From Edaphobacter bradus (GTDB taxonomy: Bacteria > Acidobacteriota > Terriglobia > Terriglobales > Acidobacteriaceae): a stretch of 64,000 nt of DNA. The stretch lies in the NCBI RefSeq assembly GCF_025685645.1, contig NZ_JAGSYF010000002.1:434001-498000 (forward strand), in the 5' to 3' direction. Every line of letters begins with the position of its first letter. Positions within the stretch are counted from its first letter, which is position 1. Made by a program: the position numbers and the translations under genes. A model generated the notes under the pieces. That model saw only the letters and a program-made list of their open reading frames with translations, had not been told where the DNA came from and searched no databases. Shown here in pieces: positions 7,845-16,035 of this stretch.

Positions 7845-9545
7845 TTGTCTAGTAGGCGAAAGTCGTCGATGGCGTTCTCGATTTTCATGCTTTGTAGCAT
7901 CGGCTCGTTTGCAAGCGCTGCCGAACTCGCCCTTGGTAAGGCACAGCAGGGGATCCTGAGCGCAGGCAAAACACAGTCTTTTACGGTCTCGCTCAACGGT
8001 GGAGACTTCGCTCAAATCAAACTGGAGCCTTATGGAACAGAACTTGTCGTCATAACCTACGATCCGTCAGGAAGCAAGTTTCGAGGATCAAAGCTTGGGC
8101 CCGATGAAGGGAATGTCAGCTTCGTTGCGGAGCAGGGTGGTGTCTATCGGCTTGAAGTTGCAGCCAGCGACGAGACGAAGGAGGGAGCCTTTACTCTCAC
8201 GCTTGAGAAAGTCGTGACGCTCGCAGGACGGCTAACTCCTCCCAAGCCGGATTACGAAAGTCCGCGTATCAAAGCTCTCAAAACTGCCGTCGATAGCGGG
8301 AAACAGGTAAGCGTGGATGCTTTTTGGGACGAAGTGAAGGAGCGCGGCGCCCCTCTGATCGAGCCACTGGCTGGCGATGACAAGAACATGCTCGTCACCT
8401 TCCTTTGGAGAGGAGGGCCGGGCACACACAATATTTTCGTGGTGTGGTTCCCGTATGCGGCTGAAGAACCAGACGACTATCACATGGCCCGCTTAGGCGA
8501 GACTGATGTCTGGTACAAGACCGTCAAGGTGGATAAGCGAAAGAGGTTCATGTATCGGCTTGCGCCGAATGTTCCCAGACCCTACGGACCCCCGGATGGC
8601 TCCAACGATGAGATATTCGCAATTATCGGCACAGCGGAAAGAATCGACCCGTTGAATCCGAAACGCTGGGCCGTCGACCCGAAAAGTGTCGATCTCCCGC
8701 AATATCAAGGCTTCTCGGTTGTCGAGATGCCAGCGGCGCCAGGGCAGCCGTGGGTAGCGGTTCGGGAAGGCGTTCCGGCAGGCACGATCGAAAAAAGTAA
8801 ATTCAAGAGTACTGAACTGAACAACGAACGCGAAATCGCGGTCTACGTTCCGCCTGGATATTCAAAAACCGCGAAGCCTTACGGGCTGCTTGTTCTATTT
8901 GACGAAGGTGCCTATCTCGGCGACAAAAAACAAGGGGTACTGGTCCCCGCGCCAACCATTCTCGACAACCTGATTTCGGAGCAGCGTATTCCCCCCATGG
9001 TCGCGCTCTTCGTCGGCAATGCACCCGGCGCGCGCAACCGCGAACTGCCTTGCAACGCAGCTTTTGCAGATTTCTTGAACTTCGAGCTCGTACCATGGGT
9101 CCGCCGTTCCTATAACGTGACAACGGACCCGCAGCAGACGGTGGTTGGCGGCTCCAGTTATGGCGGATTAGCCGCGGCATACGCTGGTCTGCGTCACCCG
9201 GAGACGTTCGGGAACATCCTCTCTCAGTCCGGCTCTTTCTCCTGGGCTCCGCCGAAAAATGGTAGCCCTTCTGATGCTGATCCTGATGACGAACAGAATT
9301 GGCTGGCTCGACAGTTCATCGCAAGCCCCCGCCTGCCGCTCCGCTTCTACATGGACGCAGGCAGCGACGAAGTTGACCTTTCCGGTCACGGTGCGCGTTC
9401 TCTGGCGTCAGGCCGGACCTTACGCGATGTCTTGCTCGCGAAGGGCTACGAAGTTCATTTTCACGAATTTGAAGGCGGCCACGATTATTTGAGCTGGCGA
9501 AGTACTCTCGCCGACGGCCTAATACTGTTAATCGGCACCCCCTGA
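7845..9545 (+). CDS. Secreted Fes-like esterase (enterochelin-esterase-type alpha/beta hydrolase)
   Basis: The 566-residue protein has a signal peptide (MAFSIFMLCSIGSFASAAE). A beta-rich N-terminal domain is followed by a linker domain with FLWRGGPGTHNIFVVWFP, like the N-terminal domain of Fes-type enterochelin esterases. The C-terminal alpha/beta hydrolase has nucleophile elbow GGSSYGG (Ser438), a following Asp-rich segment (YMDAGSDEVD) and catalytic His546 in GGHDY. Fes family enzymes hydrolyse iron-bound siderophore esters, but the fold also serves other esters, so the substrate is unproven. The start is probably TTG at 7845, six bases after AAAGGAGAT; the ATG at 7869 is an alternative. 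It lies tail-to-tail with a TonB-dependent receptor, a suggestive partner. Confidence 0.8.
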   Translation: MSSRRKSSMAFSIFMLCSIGSFASAAELALGKAQQGILSAGKTQSFTVSLNGGDFAQIKLEPYGTELVVITYDPSGSKFRGSKLGPDEGNVSFVAEQGGVYRLEVAASDETKEGAFTLTLEKVVTLAGRLTPPKPDYESPRIKALKTAVDSGKQVSVDAFWDEVKERGAPLIEPLAGDDKNMLVTFLWRGGPGTHNIFVVWFPYAAEEPDDYHMARLGETDVWYKTVKVDKRKRFMYRLAPNVPRPYGPPDGSNDEIFAIIGTAERIDPLNPKRWAVDPKSVDLPQYQGFSVVEMPAAPGQPWVAVREGVPAGTIEKSKFKSTELNNEREIAVYVPPGYSKTAKPYGLLVLFDEGAYLGDKKQGVLVPAPTILDNLISEQRIPPMVALFVGNAPGARNRELPCNAAFADFLNFELVPWVRRSYNVTTDPQQTVVGGSSYGGLAAAYAGLRHPETFGNILSQSGSFSWAPPKNGSPSDADPDDEQNWLARQFIASPRLPLRFYMDAGSDEVDLSGHGARSLASGRTLRDVLLAKGYEVHFHEFEGGHDYLSWRSTLADGLILLIGTP

Positions 9546-9919
9546 CGAGTCGGCAGCAGGAACCGGCCGCGACGCCATAACACTATAGATTCCCTTTGCT
9601 CGAGAGAATCCGGTAATCCGGGCGAGTGGTCGGTAAACCGGAAGTTGGTTGTGACAGAGAAGCAGCCGATTAGTAACGGGAAGTCGGCTTGTGGGAAGTC
9701 ATGGATGCAGCGCCGACCAGATGCCGCGATACAGACCGCCGACTCGTCGTCGCACGAATCGGCGGTTGTGATCAGGTGTGCACTTCACACTGCTTTTGCA
9801 GCTAAAAACTGCTCATCCCCCCGATAGAGGCACAACGTGTGTGGTGCTGCTGGATCTCCCCCGGCCATAATCCGGCTTCGACCCAGCTGGCAGCCGGCGT
9901 TGATTGAGTAGAAAAGCAG
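9546..9919. other. Intergenic region between convergent esterase and receptor genes, with short repeats and a hairpin
   Basis: No gene is seen. At 9611-9621 and 9631-9641 there are two copies of an 11-bp motif, CGGTAATCCGG and CGGTAAACCGG, exactly 20 bp apart. At 9736-9765 an inverted repeat, CCGCCGACTCGT and ACGAATCGGCGG (11 of 12 pairs, 6-nt loop), could form a hairpin. Lacking a T-run, it is at best a weak terminator between the two convergent genes. Confidence 0.5.
9611..9641. repeat. Two operator-like CGGTAAnCCGG repeats spaced 20 bp
   Basis: CGGTAATCCGG (9611-9621) and CGGTAAACCGG (9631-9641) are direct repeats two helical turns apart. The second is a near-palindrome (CGGT-AA-ACCG). 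The spacing suits cooperative binding by a regulator, but the site lies downstream of both flanking genes rather than at a promoter, so its role is unclear. Confidence 0.35.
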
Positions 9920-12163
9920 CTAGTAGTGGAAGCGATAGCGGACCTCGGCGTATATCTCACGCGGGTCGTTATAGTGGAAGCCGCCGAAGGTAAGACTGTT
10001 GTCGAGCAGCACCCTGCGGTTCGCCACGTTCAGAGCGTTGACAGAGACAGTCATCTTCTCACCGATCTGTCGGCTCACCGCGAGATCGAAGGTAGTGTGC
10101 TCGGGAAGATAGGCTCCGGGGTACTGCTGGTTGGGGGAGCCATTATGGAAGCCGGAGCTGTAGTTGACGTTGGTCGAGGCCCGGATGTGCGAGGGCAGCG
10201 AAGCATCGAAGCCCACGTTAAGAGTGTTGCGCTGGTCATGATCGAGCGGGCGGTAGGTGAAATCGGAACTGCAGTCCGGTGACGCGATCGGATAGCAGAC
10301 AAGACCCCCCGTAATGGCTCCACGCTGCTGAGCTATCTGGTTGGAATAGGCAAGGCGCGCCTGGCCAAAACGAGCGATGCGGGGAGAACGAAGTGAAAGC
10401 TCCCATCCCTGGATAAGGGCGCCATCTACGGTGACCGGGTAGTACAGACTGGACTCGCCAATGTTGGAATGGTCAAGGAAGTTGTTGGCGCGAGTCTGGA
10501 ACGTGTCGGCATCAAGGAGCCAGCCACGAAACGGTATCTGGACTCCAAGCTGATGCTCTTCGTCCCGCTCCCCGTGCAAAGGCTTGAAAGTGGTGTTATT
10601 TGCCTGAGCAAGCTGGATCACCGGGCCGCTGGCCGTCAACAGCGGAGGAGGCTGATAGAAGCGTCCATAGAAGCCGCGGAAGACCCAGTTGAGCTTCGGA
10701 ACCTGAACCGCCAGCCCGACCCTGGGGTTGACGTAGGTCTCGGTGAAGTCGCCCGCAAAGTGCGAGACCCGCAGGCCGCCGATGACGGTTAGCCAGGGCT
10801 GGACTTTGTAGTTGTCGGAGAGGAAGCCCTCGACGACTCCGCCGCTGGCGCTGCCGCCATTTAAGACAGAGCCTAAGAGATTGCTGTCGTGCTGGCCGAA
10901 AGAGTAAAGACCCGCCTGCAGGGTGTTGTGGGCAACCTGGCCTGTGATGGATGCCTGAAGCCCCCCGTAATTCGAGCTGCGGTCCGACGTCGTAGCTACA
11001 GGCTTATCGGCAACCCAAGGTTGATAGTTGGCTCGGTTGTAGTGGTAAAAGGGAGAGACCTGGAGGACGGTTGAGGGGTTGAAGCTGTGAATCCAGGAGA
11101 AGGCCGCAAGTCCATCGACCTCGCGCTGCGTGTCACGAAGACCGCTGGAGTTGTACTGTTGATTTCCGATGCTGTTGGGATCGGGGTCGTAGGGAATCTG
11201 GTAAAAGTCAGTTCGTAGCTGCGTAACCAAACGAAACTGGTCCTGCGGCGTGCGGTTATACAGGAAGGAGCCGAAGCCGCCATATCCATTCGCTGCGTCA
11301 TGGAGAACCTGTCCAACCGGAGGAGAGAGTCCGTAGTCGCTTCGATTGCCGTTGAGGCTGGCGTAGTAGGCGAACTTCTCCGTATGGCTGCCGAAGTTGA
11401 ATTGGTCGTTGGTCTGGAAAAAATTACCAAGGCTGAGTACTAGCTCCGCCTCATTGTTTCGCTCAAAGCCAGTGCGCGGCACGACGTTGAAGACGCCATA
11501 GGTACGATCTCCGATGTCGGCGGTATAACTCCCACGCTGGACCTCGAGGTAGTCGATATCCTTGGGGTCGATCTGTGCGCCAAGGTTGCTCGCGATATTC
11601 GTGTTTGGGATTTGCACGCCGTCAATCTGCCAACTGACCTGATGGCCTCCGCGCATATGGAGCATGTCGTGAGTGATATAGGCTCCGGGCACGTAATCGG
11701 TGATCATCTGCAAGCCGTTAGTGCGGTCGGCGCCCGGAGTGCTGGCTATGTCCAGGCGGCTGACGAGAGTGGTCGGAGTGACAGAGTTGACGTTCGCGGC
11801 GTCCACCCCAGCATTCACAGTGATCGACTGCTCCACGCCGCCAGGCTGCAGTGCAAAGTGAAGCTCTGGCGAGGTATTGGAGGCAAGGGTGAGGCTCTGG
11901 CGAAGCTCGGAGAAACCAGCTTCGCTGACCGTCACGGTGTAGTCCCCAAGCGGAACCGCAGATAAAGTGAAAGCCCCCGACTCGTTCGTAACAGCCGTAA
12001 GACCCCATGAAGAATGCGCAGCCTGGAGAGTCACCTGAGCTCCCCGGATTGGTCGATGCTGAGGGTCATGCACAATCCCCTTCACCTTCCCGAAGACGGT
12101 GGCATGGGCGAGACAGCTTTGCAGCAAAAGAAAGAACAGACAAAACAATGCGAACTTGCGCAT
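9920..12163 (-). CDS. TonB-dependent outer-membrane receptor with carboxypeptidase-regulatory N-terminal domain
   Basis: The 747-residue protein has a signal peptide (to about residue 22). A carboxypeptidase-regulatory-like beta-sandwich follows (GKVKGIVHDPQHRPIRGAQV... to about 105), then a plug domain (MLHMRGGHQVSWQIDGVQIPN..., YLEVQRGSYTADIGDRT) and a barrel ending in the aromatic strand YAEVRYRFHY. It imports a ligand across the outer membrane using TonB energy. The plug's MLHMRGGHQVSWQIDGV segment has Met and His residues. The ATG at 12163 has AGGA eight bases upstream; a second ATG nine bases earlier abuts the same AGGA and is less likely. It is probably co-transcribed with the small Cys/His/Met-rich gene upstream (110-bp gap). 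The ligand could be a siderophore (Fes-like neighbour) or copper (cupredoxin neighbour). Confidence 0.85.
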   Translation of the reverse strand: MRKFALFCLFFLLLQSCLAHATVFGKVKGIVHDPQHRPIRGAQVTLQAAHSSWGLTAVTNESGAFTLSAVPLGDYTVTVSEAGFSELRQSLTLASNTSPELHFALQPGGVEQSITVNAGVDAANVNSVTPTTLVSRLDIASTPGADRTNGLQMITDYVPGAYITHDMLHMRGGHQVSWQIDGVQIPNTNIASNLGAQIDPKDIDYLEVQRGSYTADIGDRTYGVFNVVPRTGFERNNEAELVLSLGNFFQTNDQFNFGSHTEKFAYYASLNGNRSDYGLSPPVGQVLHDAANGYGGFGSFLYNRTPQDQFRLVTQLRTDFYQIPYDPDPNSIGNQQYNSSGLRDTQREVDGLAAFSWIHSFNPSTVLQVSPFYHYNRANYQPWVADKPVATTSDRSSNYGGLQASITGQVAHNTLQAGLYSFGQHDSNLLGSVLNGGSASGGVVEGFLSDNYKVQPWLTVIGGLRVSHFAGDFTETYVNPRVGLAVQVPKLNWVFRGFYGRFYQPPPLLTASGPVIQLAQANNTTFKPLHGERDEEHQLGVQIPFRGWLLDADTFQTRANNFLDHSNIGESSLYYPVTVDGALIQGWELSLRSPRIARFGQARLAYSNQIAQQRGAITGGLVCYPIASPDCSSDFTYRPLDHDQRNTLNVGFDASLPSHIRASTNVNYSSGFHNGSPNQQYPGAYLPEHTTFDLAVSRQIGEKMTVSVNALNVANRRVLLDNSLTFGGFHYNDPREIYAEVRYRFHY

Positions 12164-12272
12164 AAGGCACATCCTGGTCTTGAAGCGAGACGATGAGAGG
12201 AGGGGGACAGCGACGTGCAGCTCCCGCTAAGACGGGTGCTGTGGCTCAGGTCGAATCAGCAGGGAGGATGCT

Positions 12273-12650
12273 CTAAACGGAGGGAGGGCCGCGCTTCTGC
12301 CGGGAGCGGTCGCGCGAGATGCGCCACTTGGACTCAGTCTGCGCAACTCCCGCAGGATGACTCACAAGCCCGGCGGAGATTACATCCGCCGTGGGAGCGG
12401 TATAGAGGTTGGTGTGCGCGGCAGCCAAAGCTTGCGGAAAGTAGGGGCACTTCTCAGCAGGCGCACGAAACTGAGGATCGTGGCTGGCAAGCGTGCTGCG
12501 CTCGCCTGTGCTCATCATGCAGTGATGTTTTCCATTCCGGCGGCAGCACACAGGCAGACTCCCGCCCCCGTCCGCTCCGAGTGCAAAGAGTGGTGAGACG
12601 AAGGGTAGGCCAAACGCGGCCAGCAACAGAATGGAGAGAAGTTTCCGCAT
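12273..12650 (-). CDS. Small secreted Cys/His/Met-rich protein, possibly metal-binding
   Basis: This 125-residue protein has a signal peptide (MRKLLSILLLAAFGLPFVSP, cleavage near residue 24) and a dense cluster of soft-metal ligands: Cys35, Cys36, His42, His43, Cys44, Met45, Met46, plus Cys68. The C-terminal 40 residues are basic and low in structure (RISRDRSRQKRG). I recognise no named domain. The ligand set suggests copper or zinc binding in the periplasm. It lies 110 bp upstream of the TonB-dependent receptor on the same strand, so the two are probably an operon, and a cupredoxin gene follows beyond the 41-bp repeat. Confidence 0.6.
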   Translation of the reverse strand: MRKLLSILLLAAFGLPFVSPLFALGADGGGSLPVCCRRNGKHHCMMSTGERSTLASHDPQFRAPAEKCPYFPQALAAAHTNLYTAPTADVISAGLVSHPAGVAQTESKWRISRDRSRQKRGPPSV

Positions 12651-12703
12651 AGCTTATTTCCGCTATAGCTTGATTGAAGCGCGTTGCACGACTCTTGGCA
12701 AGC

Positions 12704-12744
12704 TCAGCCGCCGCGGACGCCTCGTCAAAGCCGCAGGATAAAGC
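12704..12744 (+). repeat. Direct repeat, right copy (detached 3' end of the MerR-TPR gene)
   Basis: This is identical to 7457-7497 except for one base. It preserves the codons for SRRGRLVKAAG and the stop with no gene body attached: the bases before 12704 show no similarity to the MerR-TPR gene. It sits between the Cys/His/Met-rich gene and the cupredoxin gene and marks the right edge of the 5.2 kb segment. Confidence 0.75.
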
Positions 12745-12822
12745 GCCAGCCGTTGCCGACAACCCGGGAGTGACGATCACAGTTGGTGAGAAGCCCTGTT
12801 ATCACCAGTTGACGGCGACCGC

Positions 12823-13155
12823 CTACGGCTTGACGATAATCACGCCTTTCATCTGCGGATGGAACGTGCAGTGGTAAGCGAACTCGCCCGGCTGCGTCGT
12901 CACCAAGCGACCGGTTGCCTTGTTCTTCAGTAAACCGGTGTCCCATCTATTGTTGTCCGCTGTCGCCGTATGTGGGGCGAAATCCCGATTGATCCATTCG
13001 ACGGTGTCGCCGGCGCGTACTTCAATTCGCGACGGCTCGAAGCCGAAGCCCTTGATCTCGACCTGGTGGATCGCTCGAGCTGTCGTTTGGGCACGAAGCG
13101 GTAGGGCGTAAGCCCCAACCGCCAGTGCTAGCAGGAATTGGCGTCTGTCGAACAT
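12823..13155 (-). CDS. Cupredoxin (plastocyanin/amicyanin-like blue copper protein)
   Basis: This 110-residue protein has a twin-arginine-like export signal (MFDRRQFLLALAVGAYALPLRAQ) and a compact cupredoxin fold. The type-1 copper ligands are visible as His62 (APHTA), Cys96 and His99 (YHCTFHP) and Met102. Such proteins carry single electrons in the periplasm. The start at 13155 has GGAGAG five bases upstream. It follows the DUF4142 gene by 26 bp on the same strand, so the two probably form an operon. A Tat signal suits a protein exported after folding with its cofactor. The physiological partner is not evident. Confidence 0.9.
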   Translation of the reverse strand: MFDRRQFLLALAVGAYALPLRAQTTARAIHQVEIKGFGFEPSRIEVRAGDTVEWINRDFAPHTATADNNRWDTGLLKNKATGRLVTTQPGEFAYHCTFHPQMKGVIIVKP

Positions 13156-13181
13156 CTCATCTCTCCAATGCCGAGCTCAAA

Positions 13182-13715
13182 CTACTTCAATGCAGCGACC
13201 ATGTGGGCGGCATGACCTTCATGCGCACGGAAAGTTACGAGCGCCTGAGCCAGAAGGTCCTTAAGTTCTCCATTCTGAACAGTCGGAATCCAGGTCTCGC
13301 CGACGATCTTGTTCACCGTCTGGTGATAGGCGAGTTCGTTGGCGGCGTAGGCGCGGTCGAACGCCACGCCATGGAGAGCATTGAGTTCAGCTCTCTTGGC
13401 CTTAGCGCCGGAGTTCATCGCCTGGCTGAACGCATTGTCCTCGGGTTTAACATTCAGCTTGGTGAGAAGTGCGCCCGCACCCTCATTCACAGCCGCGTGG
13501 TCGCGGATCATCAGTTCGGCAAATTCGCGCACCTCCGGGTTCTTCGTCTTCGCGAGCGCGATCTTGGCATACTCGATATCGATGACGTCCGCAGTGTAGG
13601 CGGCATGCGCAATCTGGAGGTCGCTCAGTCCGGCCTGGGCATGAGCGATCCCGGCGGCTAAGGTCAGCACGATGGCGATCAACAGTGAGGTCTTTAAGGT
13701 CTTCAGGTCAAACAT
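13182..13715 (-). CDS. DUF4142 family secreted ferritin-like protein
   Basis: The 177-residue protein has a signal peptide (MFDLKTLKTSLLIAIVLTLAAGIAHAQ). The helical body has the DUF4142 pattern (AHAAYTADVIDIEYAKIALAK, REFAELMIRDHAAVN, FDRAYAANELAYHQTVN, FRAHEGHAAHM). The repeated His and Glu residues in helices resemble a ferritin-like four-helix bundle. The family is periplasmic and of unknown function, often linked to stress. The ATG at 13715 has AAGGA six bases upstream, better placed than an earlier in-frame start. It is the first gene of a likely pair with the cupredoxin. Confidence 0.85.
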   Translation of the reverse strand: MFDLKTLKTSLLIAIVLTLAAGIAHAQAGLSDLQIAHAAYTADVIDIEYAKIALAKTKNPEVREFAELMIRDHAAVNEGAGALLTKLNVKPEDNAFSQAMNSGAKAKRAELNALHGVAFDRAYAANELAYHQTVNKIVGETWIPTVQNGELKDLLAQALVTFRAHEGHAAHMVAALK

Positions 13716-13805
13716 TGGTTTCCTTGACGGCGATGATTTCGCCGTAGAACCATCATGCGCATGCCACGGGATTGTGAGCAATATTCAGCGACCAATACGG
13801 GACGA

Positions 13806-14768
13806 TCAATCACTCATATGGGACGCTATGCAATGTTCGCGAAAGGGTTGCGATCTGCGAACCTTTGGGGCGTGCCCGAATTTCTGTGCATAAGCGCGGC
13901 TGAAAGCCGCCGGAGATCTGTACCCAGTGCGGTATGCGACATCCTTCACGGAGGCACCCGGCTGGTTCAGCAGCAGGCGCGCCCGCTGGAGACGCCAGTC
14001 GGTCAAGTATCCCATCGGCCCTGAGCCCACGAGATCACGAAAGCGTTCGGCAAATCGGCTGCGTGACATCCCGACTTCCGATGCGAGGCTATCCACCGTC
14101 CAATCGTGATCAAGCCGATCGTGTATGACGCTCAAGGCCTTACCAATCTGGGGATCGTGGACGGCCGAGAATAAACGCTCCAATTCCGGCGCGCGGTCAA
14201 TCCCGGCGCGTAACACCTCGATATAGAGCACTTCGGACAAGCGGCTGATCGAGGCTGCTGTGCCCGGCGCATCCTGAAAAATTCGGCGTACAACAAGCCG
14301 CAGGACATCGTCGAGTATTGGCTGACGCGCTCTATCCGCCGCGGTGAGGTGAAGCGTCTTCGGCAGGGCGTGCAGCAATGGATGGTCGGCCCCATCAGCG
14401 AATGTGAAGTGGCCGCAGACCATCTGGGTCGATGCGGTTGGATCTCCTGAGCCGATGACGAATGCGCCTTCGCCTGTGAAACCGGAGCTGGCCACAACGT
14501 CCTCGAGCGGGATGCCAGCCCGTCCGGGCATGTCAGCCAACGTATGGGCGCTGCCATAGGGCACCAGGATGAGATCACCAGGTTCGAGCAACACCTCTAC
14601 GCCGCCCGGAACCGTCACATGGCAACGGCCCTGCACTACAAGATGGAATCGAGCGGCCTGTCCATAAGCAGGTACCCCGATCGCGAATGGCGGCGAGAAG
14701 TCAGTGCGAAAATAGAGCGCCCCTTTCAGTTCTACAGTATCCAGGACGTCACTTAGCACGTCTTTCAT
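13806..14768 (-). CDS. AraC family transcriptional regulator with cupin N-terminal domain
   Basis: The 320-residue protein has an N-terminal cupin sensor (ARFHLVVQGRCHVTVPGG, LEPGDLILVPYGSAHTL) and a C-terminal double helix-turn-helix of AraC type (WTVDSLASEVGMSRSRFAERFRDL, PMGYLTDWRLQRARLLL, VKDVAYRTGYRSPAAFSRAYAQKFG). It resembles the cupin_6 AraC regulators. The ATG at 14768 is preceded by AGGA eight bases upstream. Its gene ends 90 bp before the DUF4142 gene on the same strand, so it may control the DUF4142-cupredoxin pair; that is only inferred from position. Confidence 0.88.
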   Translation of the reverse strand: MKDVLSDVLDTVELKGALYFRTDFSPPFAIGVPAYGQAARFHLVVQGRCHVTVPGGVEVLLEPGDLILVPYGSAHTLADMPGRAGIPLEDVVASSGFTGEGAFVIGSGDPTASTQMVCGHFTFADGADHPLLHALPKTLHLTAADRARQPILDDVLRLVVRRIFQDAPGTAASISRLSEVLYIEVLRAGIDRAPELERLFSAVHDPQIGKALSVIHDRLDHDWTVDSLASEVGMSRSRFAERFRDLVGSGPMGYLTDWRLQRARLLLNQPGASVKDVAYRTGYRSPAAFSRAYAQKFGHAPKVRRSQPFREHCIASHMSD

Positions 14769-14989
14769 GCAGATCATCCTACCCCCGGGGACGATGTTGC
14801 ACAAAGTGGATCGCTCGCCGGCGCCAGCGGATCTCCGCCGTTTGACCGATGTAAGTCGTTTGATCCCGGCCTTGCGGAAGCAGGCTCTCCTGTGCCCTCG
14901 AGTAGCCCTTTAGCATAAGAGGCTCAAGGTCTAGCGAATGTATACTGGCACTAAGTCAACCCCAACTCCCCTGGAGGGTCGCAAAAGTA

Positions 14990-15400
14990 ATGCACACTGA
15001 TTCACGGCAGTTTGTTAGAGCCCTGATGGCTACTACCCTTGTTACGGTCTTTGCCATTCCACAAAACCTCTTCGCGCAGTCTTCCGAACACCTGGTGAGT
15101 CCCACTGAGCTCCAAAAGGCAGTGGTGGATTCCTCCCAGAAAAAACAGCAGAACCTGGACACGTTGAATCAGTTCTTCTCCTCTGAGAAGGCGCAGCGTG
15201 CGTTAGAGTCAGCGCATCAGAACCCGGAGCAGGTCAAGAAGGCAGTTGCCGGCCTGAGTGATGATGAACTAGCGCAACTCGCGTCCCGTGCGAACAAGGC
15301 GCAGGCTGACTTCGCTGCTGGAAGGATCGACGATCACGATTTGTTGATTATCCTGGTATGTATCGCTGCTCTCGTCCTTGTCATCGTCGCAGTACACTAA
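14990..15400 (+). CDS. PA2779-like small secreted protein with C-terminal membrane segment
   Basis: This 136-residue protein has a signal peptide (to about residue 30, ...LFAQ), a helical middle with Gln/Lys-rich sequence and an AVAGLSDDELAQLA motif, and a C-terminal hydrophobic helix (residues 118-136). The arrangement and the LSDDEL...LA motif match the PA2779 family of Pseudomonas, whose members sit beside a C39-like peptidase gene, exactly as here. Function is unknown; the sequence suggests a short inner-membrane-anchored periplasmic peptide. GGAGG lies 11 bases before the ATG, and TATACT at 14941 may be the -10 box. It is the first gene of a three-gene cassette with visibly lower GC than its neighbours. 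Confidence 0.65.
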   Translation: MHTDSRQFVRALMATTLVTVFAIPQNLFAQSSEHLVSPTELQKAVVDSSQKKQQNLDTLNQFFSSEKAQRALESAHQNPEQVKKAVAGLSDDELAQLASRANKAQADFAAGRIDDHDLLIILVCIAALVLVIVAVH

Positions 15401-15411
15401 GAGCTGTCCGA

Positions 15412-15966
15412 ATGCCACGCAGCATCTTCAGATTCGTTGTTCTGATGCTATTGCTGCGTGGCGTTCTTTTCGCAGCCGAACTCAGCGGCATATGGCTCGA
15501 TATTCCGTTTGTGAAGCAGGAGAAGAACGGCTGCGGGCCTGCCACCATAGCCATGGTCATGCAGTACTGGCAACAGCAACAGGCTCAACCGGCGAGCACC
15601 TCTGCAGACTCCGACCATATTCTGCACACTCTGCGCGCGGACTCCACCCGCGATATCTATGCCTCTGAGATGGAGCGCTACTTTCAGCAAAATGGATATC
15701 GCACGTTCGCATTTTCGGGACAATGGGCGGACCTGAAGCAGCAGCTTGGAAAAGGCCGCCCATTGATCGCGGCGCTGAAGCCTGGTTCGAGTCGCGAGCT
15801 CCACTATGTAGTAGTGGCGGGAGTGGATGAGGAGCACAAACTTGTTCTGCTGAACGATGCCGCACAGCGCAAACTCCTCAAAGAGGACAAATCAAGATTC
15901 GAGCAGGAATGGAAAGCAACCGGATACTGGACTCTACTTGTCGTTCCCGAGATGAGTTCGCACTGA
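15412..15966 (+). CDS. C39-like cysteine peptidase, exported (PA2778-type without TPR part)
   Basis: The 184-residue protein has an N-terminal signal or anchor (MPRSIFRFVVLMLLLRGVLF) and a papain-like C39 domain. The triad is intact: Cys41 in NGCGPATIAMVMQYW, His131 in LHYVVVAGVD, and Asp149 in LLNDAA. C39 domains cleave double-glycine leader peptides or act as free peptidases. Here there is no ABC exporter fusion, and the protein should face the periplasm. In Pseudomonas PA2778 this domain is fused to TPR repeats; here the TPR protein is the next gene. Eleven bases separate it from the preceding stop, indicating one transcript. The start at 15412 lacks a strong ribosome site, suggesting translational coupling. 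Confidence 0.8.
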   Translation: MPRSIFRFVVLMLLLRGVLFAAELSGIWLDIPFVKQEKNGCGPATIAMVMQYWQQQQAQPASTSADSDHILHTLRADSTRDIYASEMERYFQQNGYRTFAFSGQWADLKQQLGKGRPLIAALKPGSSRELHYVVVAGVDEEHKLVLLNDAAQRKLLKEDKSRFEQEWKATGYWTLLVVPEMSSH

Positions 15967-16035
15967 CGCAGCTTGCGTATCCACGGGACTCGTTTATGGT
16001 CTTCCATGCATAAGGCAAGAGACCGTAGACGTTGG

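Noticed and set aside
7457..12744. Insertion sequence or composite transposon as explanation of the 41-bp repeats
   Set aside because: No transposase, no terminal inverted repeats, and the repeat is a gene 3' end, which fits site-specific integration or gene recombination better.
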